Shown: one piece after another, positions 1 to 12,447 of the stretch
Numbering within the stretch: the stretch's first letter is position 1
How the letters are laid out: every line of letters begins with the position of its first letter
Assembly: GCF_026230105.1 (NCBI RefSeq)
Contig: NC_079483.1
Location: 17,911,312-17,975,311, forward strand
Length of the DNA: 64,000 bases
Reading direction: 5' to 3'
Source: Diorhabda sublineata
Taxonomy: Eukaryota; Arthropoda; Insecta; Coleoptera; Chrysomelidae
Translations under genes and position numbers: made by a program
Notes under the pieces: generated by a model
The model's input: the letters and a program-made list of their open reading frames with translations, nothing else
Told to the model about the DNA's origin: nothing
The model's database searches: none

Positions 1-59
1 CTATTTTACATTTCTGTTGATTCTACAGATATCTGCATATTAAGGTTTTTGACTGTCAA

Positions 60-195
60 AATTTCTTTATTGTCTTTGTTTTTGTTCCATCTTGTATTCT
101 CCAGAAACTTCTCTTACGCTATTAATTATTTCATCCATAATTAAATAGAACAATAATGGGCTCAGACTGTCACCTTGTCGATTTTCTGTTACTAT
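60..195 (-). pseudogene. Non-LTR retrotransposon reverse transcriptase fragment
   Basis: Read on the minus strand, about 40 codons from 192 down to a stop at 67-69 give RQGDSLSPLLF followed by IMDEIINSVRE. This is the conserved reverse transcriptase block just upstream of the catalytic YADD box in non-LTR elements. Beyond the stop the frame is lost where YADD would be expected, and the window edge ends the view. The same block occurs at 56,545-56,600 (VMDEIINEVKQAG), so the two probably belong to related families. It is a dead fragment; the clade is not assigned. Confidence 0.8.
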
Positions 196-400
196 TGGAA
201 AATTCCAAAAGTCAAAAAAGATGTTTTTTCTTTTGAAGACAGTTTCAATAATCGCACGATGATTTGAATTGGAAAAACGATGATTTGAATTAGAAAAGAC
301 ATTTTCAGAAGTAAATTGTCAATTTGTTTATGAAAAAGAGAGTTTCAAAAGACAACACTTTTGGAAAAATTGGTGGAAGGTTTGTTTTCGAAAATATAAC
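195..400. repeat. Scattered degenerate monomers of the 40-bp satellite
   Basis: Several diverged copies of the motif gacagtttcaaaagtcaa with a spacer like tttgtttttgaaaa occur here. They are the left edge of the satellite that becomes a regular array from about 1,490. Monomers are too diverged to give a clean period. Confidence 0.6.
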
Positions 401-1430
401 AATCTAGATTTGAACACCAAAATAACTTTTTTGCGATCCTTTTGACTGCGCCAATTATATTTTCGTTTCCTTTAAGCAAATTTTATACGTTAAATTTAAT
501 ACAGATAAAGTAATAGATATTTTCTAAAAATTTATTTGAGATTTAGAAATCTCGAACTGCGGATCTGTCCATTGGCATGATGTAACTGCGCACAGTTATT
601 AACTGCTTCATTACTCTGATTGTACATCTCAACCAACACAATTACAAGGACTGGTGTTCCTGCTTCTAACTAAGTAAAACTGTGCCGGCGAAAATGGCCA
701 GGGTAATAAAAATTCTCGGTGAATAATAGTTTGTTCTAATTAAGTTCTGGATAGAGGTTTGCACCAGCATACGTTTATGCACAAAGTAGAATAAGAATTT
801 CTGCTAACTTGGAAAATGGGAACGCGCGTAAATTCTCGGTTTGGTTGAAAATAATTTTATGGGATCATTCTAAAAGAGAGGTCGTTTTTGAAATTATTGT
901 AACAAGACTGTGAAACAAATTTTCTTAAAGAGAATTAAACGAAGCTAAATAAGGGTAAGAAACAATTGAAAGAGGTTGAAATGATAAATATGGTAATTTT
1001 ATTATTCCCGCTAGAAAAATATTATAATAAATGAATCTGCTATTAGGCTCCAAATTATATACTGGCATGTCAAAAACTGAAAAACACTTTCTTCATTAAA
1101 AAAAACCAAATATCGAGAGAAATTATTTGTTGAAATGAATGTGTAAATTAGAAAAAACATTGTAAACTATTTAGAATTATATTTTCAAGATATAATTTGA
1201 AATGAAAGTTGTTACGAATATTTTGTTTTCAATTCAAAAAATTCCATTTCTTCTATTTGAATTAAGAAATTCGTAAAATTTTTTATGTTGAAATTACGAT
1301 ATAAACACTATTTGGTTGAGTATTAAACACAGATTTCCAAATGGCGCCATCCTAAGGAGCCACATGGTTTAATACAATTTTACAAATAATTAACTCGGAA
1401 TTTTAAGATTTTTCTTTCTCGTTATTGAAC
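400..1430. other. AT-rich unique DNA, nothing recognised
   Basis: No coding-like frame, repeat array or element motif was seen. Long A/T runs dominate. Confidence 0.4.
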
Positions 1431-2190
1431 AACACTGGTTTCAAAGGTATTCAATCAAAAAAATACAGTTTCTAAAGTCAAATAACATTCTGATTTTGTA
1501 AAATACAGTGTCAAAAGTCAAAAAATATCTGCTTTTGAAGAAGACAGTTTCAGAAAACAGGTGACAGTTTGTTTTTAAAAAGACAGTGTCAAAAGTCAAA
1601 ACAGATTTGCTTGCTTTTGAAAAAAACAGTTTCAAGAATCGATTGACGGTTTACTTTTGAAATTGACAATTTAGGAAACCAAATGACAATTTGTGTTAAA
1701 AAAGGCAGTTCCAAAATACGGCTACTTTTTAAAAAGAGAATTTGAGAAGTCAAAGGGTATTTGCTTTAGAAAAATGCAGTATCAGAAGTCAAATTAATAT
1801 TTGTTTTTGAAAAATACATTGTCAAAAGTCAGAACATATTTGAGTTTGAAGAAGCCAGTGTCAGAAATCAAGTGACATTTTGTTTTTAAATAAAACAGTT
1901 CCGAAGTCGAATCACAGTTTGGTATTTGAAGAAAATAGCGTCAAAAGTCAAAAGAGATTTGCTTGCTTTTGAAAAAGCAGTATCAGAAGTCAAATTAATA
2001 TTTGTTTCAGAAAAAGACATTGTAAAAAGTCAAAACATATTTGATTTTGTATAAGACAGTGTCAAAAATCAAGTGACATTTTGTTTTTAAATAAAACAGT
2101 TTCGAAGTCGAATGACAGTTTGTTTTTGAAGAAGACAGCGTCAAAAATCAAAAGAGATTTGCTTGCTATTGAAAAAGACAGTTTCAATAG
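1430..2190. repeat. Degenerate ~40-bp satellite, irregular part
   Basis: Tandem copies of a monomer of roughly 31-43 bp, of the form gacagtttcaaaagtcaaat followed by gacagtttgcttttgaaaaa, run through this stretch. Individual copies differ by substitutions and small indels. The 64-codon minus-strand frame at 1,441-1,635 is simply the repeat read in one phase and should not be taken as a gene. Confidence 0.85.
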
Positions 2191-3200
2191 TCGATTGCTT
2201 TTGAAAATGACAATTTGAAAACCAAATGACAGTTTATGTTAAAGGACAGTTCCAAAAGATGGTTTACTTTTTAAAAAGACAGTTTGAGAAGTCAAAGGAT
2301 AATTTGCTTCATAATAATGCAGTATAAGAAGTCAAATAAATATTTGGTTTTGAAAAAGACATTGTCAAAAGTCAAAACTATTTTATTTTGAAGACGACAG
2401 TATCAGAAGTCGAATGACAGTTTGTTTTTGAAGAAAACGGCTCCAAAAGCCAAAAGTGATATGTTTGCTTCTGAAAAAGACAGTTTCAATAGTCGCTTGC
2501 TTTTGAAAATGACATTTGGAAAACCAAATGACAGTTTATGTTAAAAGACAGTTCCAAAAGATGGTTTACTTTTTAAAAAGACAGTTTGAGAAGTCAAAGG
2601 ATAATTTGCTTCATAATAATGCAGTATAAGAAGTCAAATAAATATTTTGTTTTGAAAAAGACATTGTCAAAAGTCAAAACTATTTTATTTTGAAGACGAC
2701 AGTATCAGAAGTCGAATGACAGTTTGTTTTTGAAGAAAACGGCTCCAAAAGCCAAAAGTGATATGTTTGCTTCTGAAAAAGACAGTTTCAATAGTGGCTT
2801 GCTTTTGAAAATGACATTTGGAAAACCAAATGACAGTTTATGTTAAAAGACAGTTCCAAAAGATGATGTGCTTTTTAAAAAGACAGTTTGAGAAGTCATA
2901 GGATAATTTGCTTCATAATAATGCAGTATAAGAAGTCAAATAAATACTTGGTTTTGAAAAAGACATTGTCAAAAGTCAAAACTATTTGATTTTGAAGACG
3001 ACAGTGTCAGAAGTCGAATGACAGTTTGTTTTTGAAGAAAGCGGCTCCAAAAGCCAAAAGAGATATGTTTGCTTCTGAAAAAGACAGTTTCAATAGTCGA
3101 TTGCTTTTGAAAATGACAATTTAGGAAACCAAATCACAAATTTTGGTAATAAAAGACAGTTCCAAAAGACGGTTTACTTTTTAAAAAGACAAATTGAGAA
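2190..3200. repeat. Higher-order satellite, 302-bp unit, about 3.3 copies
   Basis: The landmark aagacgacag recurs at 2,391, 2,693 and 2,995, exactly 302 bp apart. Each 302-bp unit holds eight monomers of 31-43 bp whose order is kept between copies, while neighbouring monomers within a unit are much more different from each other. This is the signature of higher-order repeat amplification. The last copy decays after about 3,120. Confidence 0.92.
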
Positions 3201-3565
3201 GTTAAAGGCTTTTGGAAAATAGTTGTCAAATTAAAGTTTGTTTTTGGAAAAGACAGTGTCAAAAGTCATAACAGATTTGCTTGGTTTCTTTCGAAAAGTA
3301 CAGTGTCACATATGAAAAGTCAAAAAATATTTGCTATTGAAAAAGACAGTTCCAATAGTCTAAAGATGATTTCGCTTTTGAAAATGACAGTTTAAAAAGT
3401 CAAATAACAGTTTGTTTTTTAAAAAGACAGTTCCAAAAGACGGTTTATTTTTGAAAATGTCAGTTTAAAAAGACAACGATTTTATTTTAAAAAATACAGT
3501 TGCAAAATTGAAATGACAGTTTGTTTTTGAAAAAGGCAGTATGAAAAGTCAAAGATATTCGCTTT
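3200..3565. repeat. Degenerate ~40-bp satellite, right flank
   Basis: Irregular monomers continue to the motif agtatgaaaagtcaaagata near 3,540 and then stop abruptly at a T-rich run. The loss of register resembles the left flank at 1,430-2,190. Confidence 0.8.
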
Positions 3566-4030
3566 TTTTATTCTCTTCTCCATTCTCAATATTTATTATA
3601 ATAGAAAATGTATGATAATGTATTTCAATTAATATGCTCAACAGGAATCCAGTGGTTACTATATCTTAGAGCTAACATTAGTGACTAGATTGATGAGTTT
3701 TGTGTTCTTAGAATTAGTATCGTTTAAGTCTATGCTAGGCTGCTGGTTGTACTCAATTTGTTTTTAAGCTTATGAATCTGTTTTTCATATTTACTTTGAC
3801 CGATACCACAGCTTTGACCAAATTTGGCACGAACCAAGTGGAATAATTTACAATAATTCTAAGCACTTCCGATTGGAGTCACTCCAGGATTTCAATAGCT
3901 GCTGATTCCCACAGTAGGATACCGAAAGTTTAATTGGTATTGAGGATTCCTAAGTAGATCAGTAGTTTATTTTTTATGGGTAATTGATGTTTCCGACCTA
4001 TCAGTCAGTATAAAGCTTATATTTAGATCG
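3565..4030. other. Unique spacer between satellite blocks
   Basis: AT-rich DNA without repeat monomers or coding-like frames. It separates the 302-bp array from a small island of the same satellite. Confidence 0.4.
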
Positions 4031-4215
4031 TTTAGAAGAAGATAATTTGAATAATCGACTAACGGTTTACTTTTGAGAATCACAGTTTTAGAAGTTAAGA
4101 CTGTTTTTGAAAAAGAGATTGTCAAAAGACAAAACAGCTTTGTTTTTGAGGAAGACAGTTTCAAAGGCTAAATGACGATTTGCTTTTGAAAAAAAAACAG
4201 TTCTCAATCACAAAT
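4030..4215. repeat. Small island of the ~40-bp satellite
   Basis: About four diverged monomers (for example gacagtttcaaaggctaaat and acagttttagaagttaag) lie here. The 65-codon minus-strand frame at 3,967-4,164 overlaps them and is not regarded as a gene. Confidence 0.65.
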
Positions 4216-5945
4216 GACTTGGAAAATCAAGTTTTAGACGGAATTTTTTCCATTAAGATAATCTCGAAAGTCAGATAAAAATTTTCTTTTCAAAATTACG
4301 ATTTTCAATAAGGAATGATGGTAGGATTTGAATATCATGCTGCAAAAGTCTTTTTAATAGCTTTATTTTAGTTTTTTATAGAAACCGTGTTATTTTCACT
4401 TTGATATAATCCATCTAAATATATTTTTTCATATTGGAATAGCTTCACATCTTTTTTTAGTTTTTAACATGATTAGTGAATTCTATATCCTAGATTTTAT
4501 TTTGTAACATCGAAAATTTGCGATTGCAAGCTCAAAAATGAGTTTTCAATTGTACCCAACAACTTTTTTTACGTCAAGTAAAAACATCCACAGTTTTTGG
4601 ATTGAATAACGGACACGAATTAACTGACAGTCTTTAGAAATGTCTAAAACAAATTTCGCGTTTAAAAAAGGTCAAATAGTAAATGAACAACTTCCTTTTT
4701 ACTTAAATTGAAATAATTAAGTTTTCCATAGCTTTTTTTATCTCGAATTACTGATTCTCGTTTCATAAACGGTATATTTATACAAGTTGAATTTCTATAA
4801 ACGTTCAAATCGTATTCATCTGAAATTGCATACTGATACACCTCATTCGCAAACAAAATTGCGAGATAAAAAAATCCATCAACGCCGTCAAAACTTTCCA
4901 ATATCGAATTTTCCTTTTTTTTTTATGTGTATAGATGATACACCTACTTTACATAAACAGAGTCATCGAAGGCTACGTTTACCCGCCCCTCACGTATCAC
5001 AACAACATGAATATCTGATCAGGAACCATTCTATTATTTATAAAGCGCCACCGACGCCGAATTCGACAAAGGGGTTACGACACCTCATAAGAAACTTTGT
5101 AACATTCTTTAAATGAATTGATCGGTAAAAAAATTTGGGCCGGAAGTTATATTTCTTTATATACAATGTGTCAAAATCATTGACATGAACCTGGACAGAA
5201 AACAAATCAGAGCAGTTAAGAAAATACCTGCCAATATTCAAGATTTAGAATATAGAATTAGCACATAGATAAAAGGAATGTAGCTGCCTTCTTCTAAATA
5301 TTTAGTTAGTAGTTTTTGCATGATTTCTGCAAACATGATTTGAAGAAAACTTTTCCCCCGTCCCATTTGCTTTGACATACCAATAACATGTTATTTGAGA
5401 CATGTTTGAAAGTCAGTTACTACCAATAAATATTTAACCGTTGTTAAGGAAGGTTTTTACGTACAATTGAAGAATTTTTGAATTGGAATAGCATTTTATA
5501 TTTAAGAAAGACGAAGCTGCATGTCATTGAATACTATATTGAAATGATTTATTTTATCCAGAACTCGTTAATACAATGTCCAGGCGAAAGTTGTTCGTAT
5601 GAAGTTGGTGGTAAACTAGTTTGTAACTGTTGATAGGAAGCTTGTTGGGAAATGAAAAAAAACTTATGAGAAATTATGAGAAAGAATCTGACATCCATGT
5701 ATATACTATAATTATATTATTAAGGGAATCACAAATCAAAATATCCATATCTGTACTAATTAAAATTAATTGTTGACATCGTATTCTTGGAGGTCGTGAA
5801 TGTCGTCACATAAATATATCTTTAAGTTAAAAAGTAAGCAGAAATCACAAATGGCCAAATCAGGCTAATAGGTTGATATGCGTTGATCCTCAAGCTTATT
5901 TGCTTTCACTAATTCTGAACTATGAAAGGAAACTGCCTATATAAC
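4215..5945. other. AT-rich unique DNA with overlapping short ORFs
   Basis: Open frames of 67-109 codons exist on both strands around 4,662-5,241. None shows a recognisable domain, and they overlap each other on opposite strands as expected by chance. No repeat monomers were seen. Confidence 0.35.
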
Positions 5946-7460
5946 TTTTTTGATAGACAGCAGATCAAAAAGACAAATAATGGTTTATTTTGTAAAAAAC
6001 TGTTTCACAAGACAGAAGACGATTTAATTTTGGAAAACACAGTCAAAGGTCGGTTTGCTTCAGGTAAATCACGTTTCTAAAGCAAAATGACAGATTGTTT
6101 TTGTAAAACACCGTGTAAAAAGCCAAAATATTAACTTGGTTTTGGGAAATACAGTTTAAAAAGTCCAAGAACGGTTTGCTTCAGGTAAATAACAGTTCCA
6201 AAAGCAAAATGACAGATTGTTTTTGAAAATACCTTGTAAAATGCCAAAATATTAACTTGGTTTTGGAAAAGACAGTTTAAAAAGTCTAAGAACGGTTTGC
6301 TTCAGGTAAATAACAGTTCCAAAAGCAAAATGACATATTGTTTTTGAAAATACCTTGTAAAATGCCAAAATATTAACTTCTTTTTGGAAAAGACAGTGTA
6401 AAATGCCAAAATATTAACTTGGTTTTGGAAAAGACAGTTTAAAAAGTCTAAGAACAGTTTGCTTCAGGTAAATAACAGTTCCAAAAGCAAAATGACAGAT
6501 TGTTTTTGTAAAACACCGTGTAAAATGCCAAAATATTAACTTGGTTTTGGAAAAGACAGTTTAAAAAGTCTAAGAACGGTTTGCTTCAGGTAAATAACAG
6601 TTCCAAAAGCAAAATGACATATTGTTTTTGAAAATACCTTGTAAAATGCCAAAATATTAACTTCTTTTCGGAAAAGGCAGTGTAAAATGCCAAAATATTA
6701 ACTTGGTTTTGGAAAAGACAGGTTAAAAAGTCTAAGAACGGTTTGCTTCAGGTAAATAACAGTTCCAAAAGCAAAATGACAGATTGTTTTTGAAAATACC
6801 TTGTAAAATGCCAAAATATTAACTTGGTTTTGGAAAAGACAGTGTAAAATGCCAAAATATTAACTTGGTTTTGGAAAAGACAGTTTAAAAAGTCTAAGAA
6901 CAGTTTGCTTCAGGAAAATAACAGTTCCAAAAGCAAAATGACAGATTGTTTTTGTAAAACACCGTGTAAAATGCCAAAATATTAACTTGGTTTTGGAAAA
7001 GACAGTTTAAAAAGTCTAAGAACAGTTTGCTTCAAGTAAATAACAGTTCCAAAAGCAAAATGAGATATTGTTTTTGAAAATACCTTGTAAAATGCCAAAA
7101 TATTAACTTCTTTTTGGAAAAGACAGTGTAAAATGCCAAAATATTAACTTGGTTTTGGAAAAGACAGGTTAAAAAGTCTAAGAACGGTTTGCTTCATGTA
7201 AATAACAGTTTCAAAAGCAAAATGACAGTTTCGTTTTTGTAAAACACCGTGTAAAAAGCCAAAATATTTACTTGGTTTTGGAAAAGACAGTTTAAAAAGT
7301 TAAAGGATGGTTTGCTTCAGGTAAATAACAGTTTCAAATACAAATGACAGTGTGTATTTGGAGGAGACAGTATTAAAATTAAAAAAAAACAACTTGGTTT
7401 TGTAAAAGAAAGTTAAATTTGACATGCCAGTTTATTTTAAAAGACAAAGACAGTTAACTT
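5945..7460. repeat. Second higher-order block of the ~40-bp satellite (121/162-bp units)
   Basis: The landmark ggtttgcttcagg (or agtttgcttcagg) recurs at about 6,051, 6,172, 6,293, 6,455, 6,577, 6,739, 6,901, 7,023, 7,185 and 7,308. Spacings are close to 121, 121, 162, 122, 162, 162, 122, 162 and 123 bp. The 121-bp unit is three ~40-bp monomers. The 162-bp form carries one extra monomer made by duplicating the piece ending in aaatgccaaaatattaactt. Monomers resemble those at 1.4-3.6 kb, so one satellite has generated two unrelated higher-order structures within 6 kb. Confidence 0.93.
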
Positions 7461-8690
7461 TTGGTATTGGTGAATCTTCTTGAATCCCCAGACGGCTCCT
7501 ATGATAGATACTACTTTATAATGAAACCTATTTCCACTTCTAACCTTTCCTGACCGATTTTTACTCTTTCTGCTTCTTAGAATATGTTAACCATACGTAG
7601 CAATCATTGAATAATCAAATTTACTGATCCGGATCCAACACCAATAGTGACCTCAATCTCATCGATCTTAAATCTAACTCTCTCAATATTTGTAGCACTA
7701 ACTGAAGAAAAGGGGGCTACCAGCACTTGCCTCATCACCAAACAGCACAAATATTAAACTGCAAACCGCAATTGCAAGAACACTAAATTAAATAGATAGT
7801 TCGATTGAAGAGGTCAATTAAGTTTCTCGTTTATTTTGTTTCAAAGTTATTGAAGTCTTAGAAGCTGTATAATATAACTGGCCACATCTGCGCTGGGTCA
7901 ATGATGATCAAATTTCATTATGAAAGCATATCAAATCAGAAAAAATTAAAATTTCGTTTTGGTGGTTATTTTTATCATCATATCAAACTTGTTTTGTGAA
8001 AAATAACAATCGAAGGTCTCCACATCCAAATTTCTGCTAATGCATACTCTTCTGTTGGACGTAACCGTATCTTATACGTATACCATAGCATCTCACAAAA
8101 AATGTAACACCATAAAATACCAGGCTATCTTCTCTCTTTGCTGTTACGTATATCTAGAAAAAAAAGGGCATTTATCCGTATCATTTCTCATATCGTTTTG
8201 GTCCGAGCAGAAGGGATCAAAGTTTTTAAAAAATACACTATAAAACATAATCCCAACGCGCCATACGTCAAAAATTTATTGCCCTCTTCATTCTTGTGAC
8301 AAAAACTCACCCGAAATTTATTTAGGAACGAGACGGGATTTATAGCTAGAGATACACAACGCACGGGATACAAAGAATTTTATACATATAGGTATATACT
8401 TTCTGACGATTTAGGTTTTGCAAGTTTTATACGTCGTTGAGTGGTAGTATCAGATAAAAGCGTTTTTCTTCCATATTTCCCTAAAGGAAAGGAAATAAAA
8501 GAATGATAAAAGCCTGAGTACAGAACCGAAAATACTACGACAAATTATTTATAACGACAAGAATTTTCAAGAACATGTATATAAAGTTTTAAAAACTTTC
8601 AGAATATATAGTTTGGAAATGTTCTGTGAAATAACATAAACTCAGTTTTAGAATTACTTTTTGACTTCTTCGGACTGGAAAAATATCAAA
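7460..8690. other. Unique DNA, nothing firmly recognised
   Basis: Moderately AT-rich DNA. Near 7,620-7,760 there are open frames of about 45 codons on both strands, and at 8,040-8,373 short overlapping ORFs, none with a family signature. Confidence 0.35.
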
Positions 8691-8700
8691 AGTATGGACA

Positions 8701-9812
8701 AATGAACGAAGACAGTGATGATGGTATAGAATATGAAGATGACAGTGCTGTAAATCCTGATTATCGATCTGAGGAACAAAAGCAAATTCCTAGAAATGAA
8801 AATAAAGATGATCAAATTAACATTTCATAGATTAGAAGACAATAAACCTGATCTATCTCCATCTACTTCTGTTGTTTCAACTGGAGCACAACAAACTGTG
8901 GGACAAACTGAAAAGCCAATAAAACCCAACCTGAGATGGAAAACAACAAGCATGCTTTTGAACGAGCATCAGTTACGTTTTTTTCGAAATGAAAACTTAT
9001 CAAAAAATATTTTAGAACTTCACAAGCTTCATTTTCTAAAGATTTAATTGATTTTATAGCAAATCAAACCAAGTTATACGCTTTTGAAAAGGGCCTCAAT
9101 AGTAATTTTTCGGTTTCCATAAGACATCCAGCCGTTTATTGACATAGTGCACATAATGTCTTTGGTTCAGCTTCCTCAAGTTATCGATCATGGGAATAAC
9201 ATGATGGTAATGCCGGTAGAGATGTTTGATGAATTCAAATTTAGAGCCTGAACCTGATCTTAGCGCTACGCATACCTCGTAGCCAAAACTATTTCTAATG
9301 CTAGAATTTTGAACAAAAAACGGTATACTGAATCTTGGTACGAAGAAGCATGATTTCCAGACTGCAAATTAACTACCGATAATGAAATTTCCAAAAATGA
9401 CAGAGGTTTATTCTGTTAACTATGTTGCTAATGTTGTTAATGATGTTAACGGGTGGATGTAGCAATCGTAGCTTGGAAAGATAAAAAAATAGAAGAAGAC
9501 CACGCAGTATATAACAATTGATCGTCCAAATATTTATCATTGATAGCATCATGGGATGGCTTTGTAGTAAAAGTTGGCAAAAGTATACATAAAGCAAAGG
9601 GCTTGAAGGAAAAACATTTTAGCTCGGCTGATTTTCGGCTTGAAGTTGCTACAACTTTATGTAAGCTTAGTGCAGATTTATGGAAAATGACCTTCAATCA
9701 AAGGGACACAAAGGTCCAGTGGCAGAAAAGAGAATACGCTACAAATTTTTTGACTGCTCTTGTATCTCGCAAACAATGCGGAAAAGTGTGCCGTTTCTTT
9801 TTGTTACAATAA
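8701..9812 (+). pseudogene. piggyBac-like transposase pseudogene
   Basis: The reading starts with an acidic N-terminus (MNEDSDDGIEYEDDS, 8,701-8,830), as in piggyBac transposases. It continues through frameshifts to KDLIDFIANQTKLYA (about 9,040-9,090) and IVHIMSLVQLPQVIDH (about 9,144-9,190), which matches the conserved block after the N-terminal region. It then jumps to VDVAIVAWKDKKIEE (about 9,453-9,500) and LKEKHFSSADFRLEVA (about 9,603-9,650), typical of the C-terminal part of the family. Roughly 300 codons between 9,250 and 9,450 are missing, including the region that carries the catalytic aspartates. At least four frameshifts or stops are present. It is a dead copy; no terminal inverted repeats or TTAA duplication were located. 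Confidence 0.85.
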
Positions 9813-10650
9813 ACACAACAATTGTTTCAAACAATTTCACTTAAGTTAATGTTACCAGTGCGGCATACATGTCATAAACTGACATTGAATGAATGAATGA
9901 CATTAACTTTTATAGGTTAGATTACCACCTCATATTTCTCCTAACTGTTGAAGGAGAGTTGGATTTTTATATTGCGAGGTTTTCATCAAACAATTACACA
10001 TTCTTTTTTTACTTAATATCTCCTACGGGAAACAACATCAATATTTTCCTCGCTCGATATAAAAAAATTACCATTCGTAGTAGTGAGTCAAAGTTAACTT
10101 CAAAACGGTCCTTTTCTAGTCCTAAATTCGTCCATCAGCGCGTATATCCAGAAAAAAACTACACCCGAGCGACTACAAAACCCCATTATGCAAATCTTCC
10201 GATCGTGATCGGTATACTATTAAAACCATATGCGTATGCAGCTATTCTTTTTTAGTTACCTCCCCAAGTAAAGATTGGGGTTAAAAACCAAAAAAATGCT
10301 TTATCAGGTATGTAGCCAGCCAAAAAAACATTCTTTCTCAAACGAAAATAAAACACAAATACCTTATTTAGTGTTAAAGAAACCCAAGTAGTTTTTATTT
10401 TGAAAATTTTCCACTCATGTTTTTCTTAAATTCTTCTCAGGTAGCATTTACTTTATGCCCACCAGAGGCACTAAACAACAAAATAAATTCATTAGAACTA
10501 TTGTGAACGCCCACGCTCGTGCCCAATCCCATCAGCGAAACATAACTTGGGTAAAGATGAAGCGGAGAACAAAAATTTGGGTTAAGGTGTTAAAATAACT
10601 GTCCACCTCGATGCCTAGATTTATAAAAACGTTTTGAAATTATTAGAGTA
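9812..10650. other. Unassigned DNA with a 120-codon open frame
   Basis: A plus-strand frame at 9,893-10,255 is open for 120 codons. Its second half (10,040-10,255) is less AT-rich than the surroundings. No domain, repeat or splice context was recognised, so it is not called as a gene. The rest is AT-rich with no feature seen. Confidence 0.3.
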
Positions 10651-10654
10651 AAAG

Positions 10655-10850
10655 TTTTGTGCTCAGCGAATAGTCAGTAGTCACTGGTGTCCAGATCTAA
10701 ACTATACGGTGGATGAGGAAGCAATTCGAAGTATAATTCGTTCAATTGAACCCTCGTTGCCATAGACTTGTGAATCGGTGAATCGGAATCGGTTTTTTCT
10801 TTGACATATGACGCCGTTTTTGATCAGATTTTAAGAAGATTTTCCTATGA
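10655..10850 (-). pseudogene. mariner transposase fragment (catalytic C-terminal part)
   Basis: Minus-strand translation gives PIHKSMATRVQLNELYFE then LLPHPPYSLDLDTSDY, the diagnostic mariner stretch that normally ends in PPYSPDLAPSDY with the last catalytic aspartate. The preceding HQDNAP block has become DSDSP. A stop interrupts the helix upstream, and the N-terminal half is absent. The frame fades after about 10,660. It is an old copy close in type to the one at 12,448-12,960. Confidence 0.88.
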
Positions 10851-12447
10851 GGTAGTCAACCCCATGAAGTGCGATCCAGTCTCCGAACTTAGTCGGGTAC
10901 CACTACTAAAAACTGACCTAAGGATATACCCCCACATGCAGTTTTTATCGCTGAAAAAAGAAAAGGGAGGTTTTATTTGAATTAAACGACCATAAGAAGT
11001 TTATACCAAAAATGAGACTACTTCACATTTATACTAGATGACGCTCGTTGCGATAGCCACGTTATCGTCTTGAGGAACCGAAGAATAGTGTAATCGTCCA
11101 TTAATGGCTTCAGAAATTACACAACAGGTCTATCCTCAAAAGCCTACAATCGCATTAGTGATATAGATCATCATCCGGGAGTGATCTAGAACAGTTTTTG
11201 GAGTTGCCTCCAATCTTCAATCTCTATGACATTGAGCAGATGTGTTTTCAACGGTATTTTTAATGTGAGGAAGAAGAATATCGACGAAGTCCAACGACTG
11301 ATTGCTTTATTTATCACAATCAAAAATCTTCTTGAATATATTTTCATCATTGAAATCCATTTCCAAGTTGTCCTGAACGATTTCAAAGCGTATTGTTTGC
11401 TATAGCATCAGTAATTTTGGAATAAATTTCGCAAGCTGTTCCTAATTCTCTATCAAAATTCTTCACATGGTAGTTTGGTATTCCAAAATCAGACCCTAGA
11501 TCACGCACAGTCAATTGCAATGGTGACCTAATCCAAAACCACGTGCAGCCAACTCTAAAGTCTTCTACAACCTTATTATTTTGACTTTACTCATGTACTT
11601 GACTGTAAACATAAAAACTTTGTTGATTTAATATTTATTTTACTAATATTTATCACAATAATAATATGCGGCTAAGAGAAAGAAGATAATTTAACAACCA
11701 GCATACCTTAATATCCATTTCAACCACACAATCAACATCTCCAAGTTGATGTCGTACTGGAGATGCTCAAAGTTCCCAGCTGATTTATTAAGCCCATTCT
11801 TGTCCAAAAATACAAGATGGAGATTAATCTAGTTGCCAAAAGTATTCATTCTCTATTTTTTTAGTTTTACCCTTTAATGTTTTCTCTATTGTCCTGTAGC
11901 CGACTCCACAGAATGATTCAGGTCCTACAAAGGATTTATTTTCTTCTACTTTCTGCTATGTCTTTTTCTCTGCGCTTTAATGTCTTGGAAAGGATAATTT
12001 CACAGATAATAATCCACATGTGGATTACATAAATTTGAATTTTGTTTCACGTAATACTTCATGCTCATACAAAAAAATATTTTGCTACTATTATAAAGAT
12101 TACTACTGTAGAAAATGTTTATTAATAATATTAATGATGAATTTTATATAATAAATCTTTTTTTATTGTGAAAATTATGAGAGAGTTAAGACTTCATAAA
12201 TCCAATTCTGTCTTCCGTGAAGTTCAATTTTCTCTTGGAGAAAGGCGCTACGGCACACCGGCTGTGGCAAATTACAAACCGAAAATCACAATCGGATCTA
12301 GATTTTACTATATCGCCGCATTTAGTAGGTTTGAAATAGGGATAATTCCCTTTTATATTGGGTATATCGGCTATCGAAATGCCTCCCAAATTTACTCGTA
12401 TGAATAAAAAAGTCAATTGTTTATTATGTCTACATTCTTTGGACATA
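10850..12447. other. Unassigned DNA; coding-like minus-strand stretch at 11,390-11,590
   Basis: On the minus strand about 60 codons from 11,590 to 11,390 are open and have a protein-like composition (VVEDFRVGCTWFWIRSPLQL, later DLGSDFGIPNYHVKNFDREL), but no family was recognised. Around 11,040-11,090 the words gttgcgatagccacgttatc and cgtcttgagg look like a decayed copy of the end motif of the hairpin minisatellite element at 21.3 kb. A less AT-rich island lies at 12,200-12,330. Nothing else was seen. Confidence 0.35.

Noticed and set aside
4787..5241. Overlapping ORFs of 109 and 67 codons on opposite strands
   Set aside because: No motif in either and mutual overlap; no transcript signals.
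1430..7460. CRISPR-like regular repeats
   Set aside because: There are no unique spacers between constant repeats; monomers are contiguous and diverged, as in eukaryotic satellites, and the genome is plainly insect.
9893..10255. 120-codon plus-strand ORF
   Set aside because: No family signature, repeat copy or splice context; kept only as a note in the gap entry.
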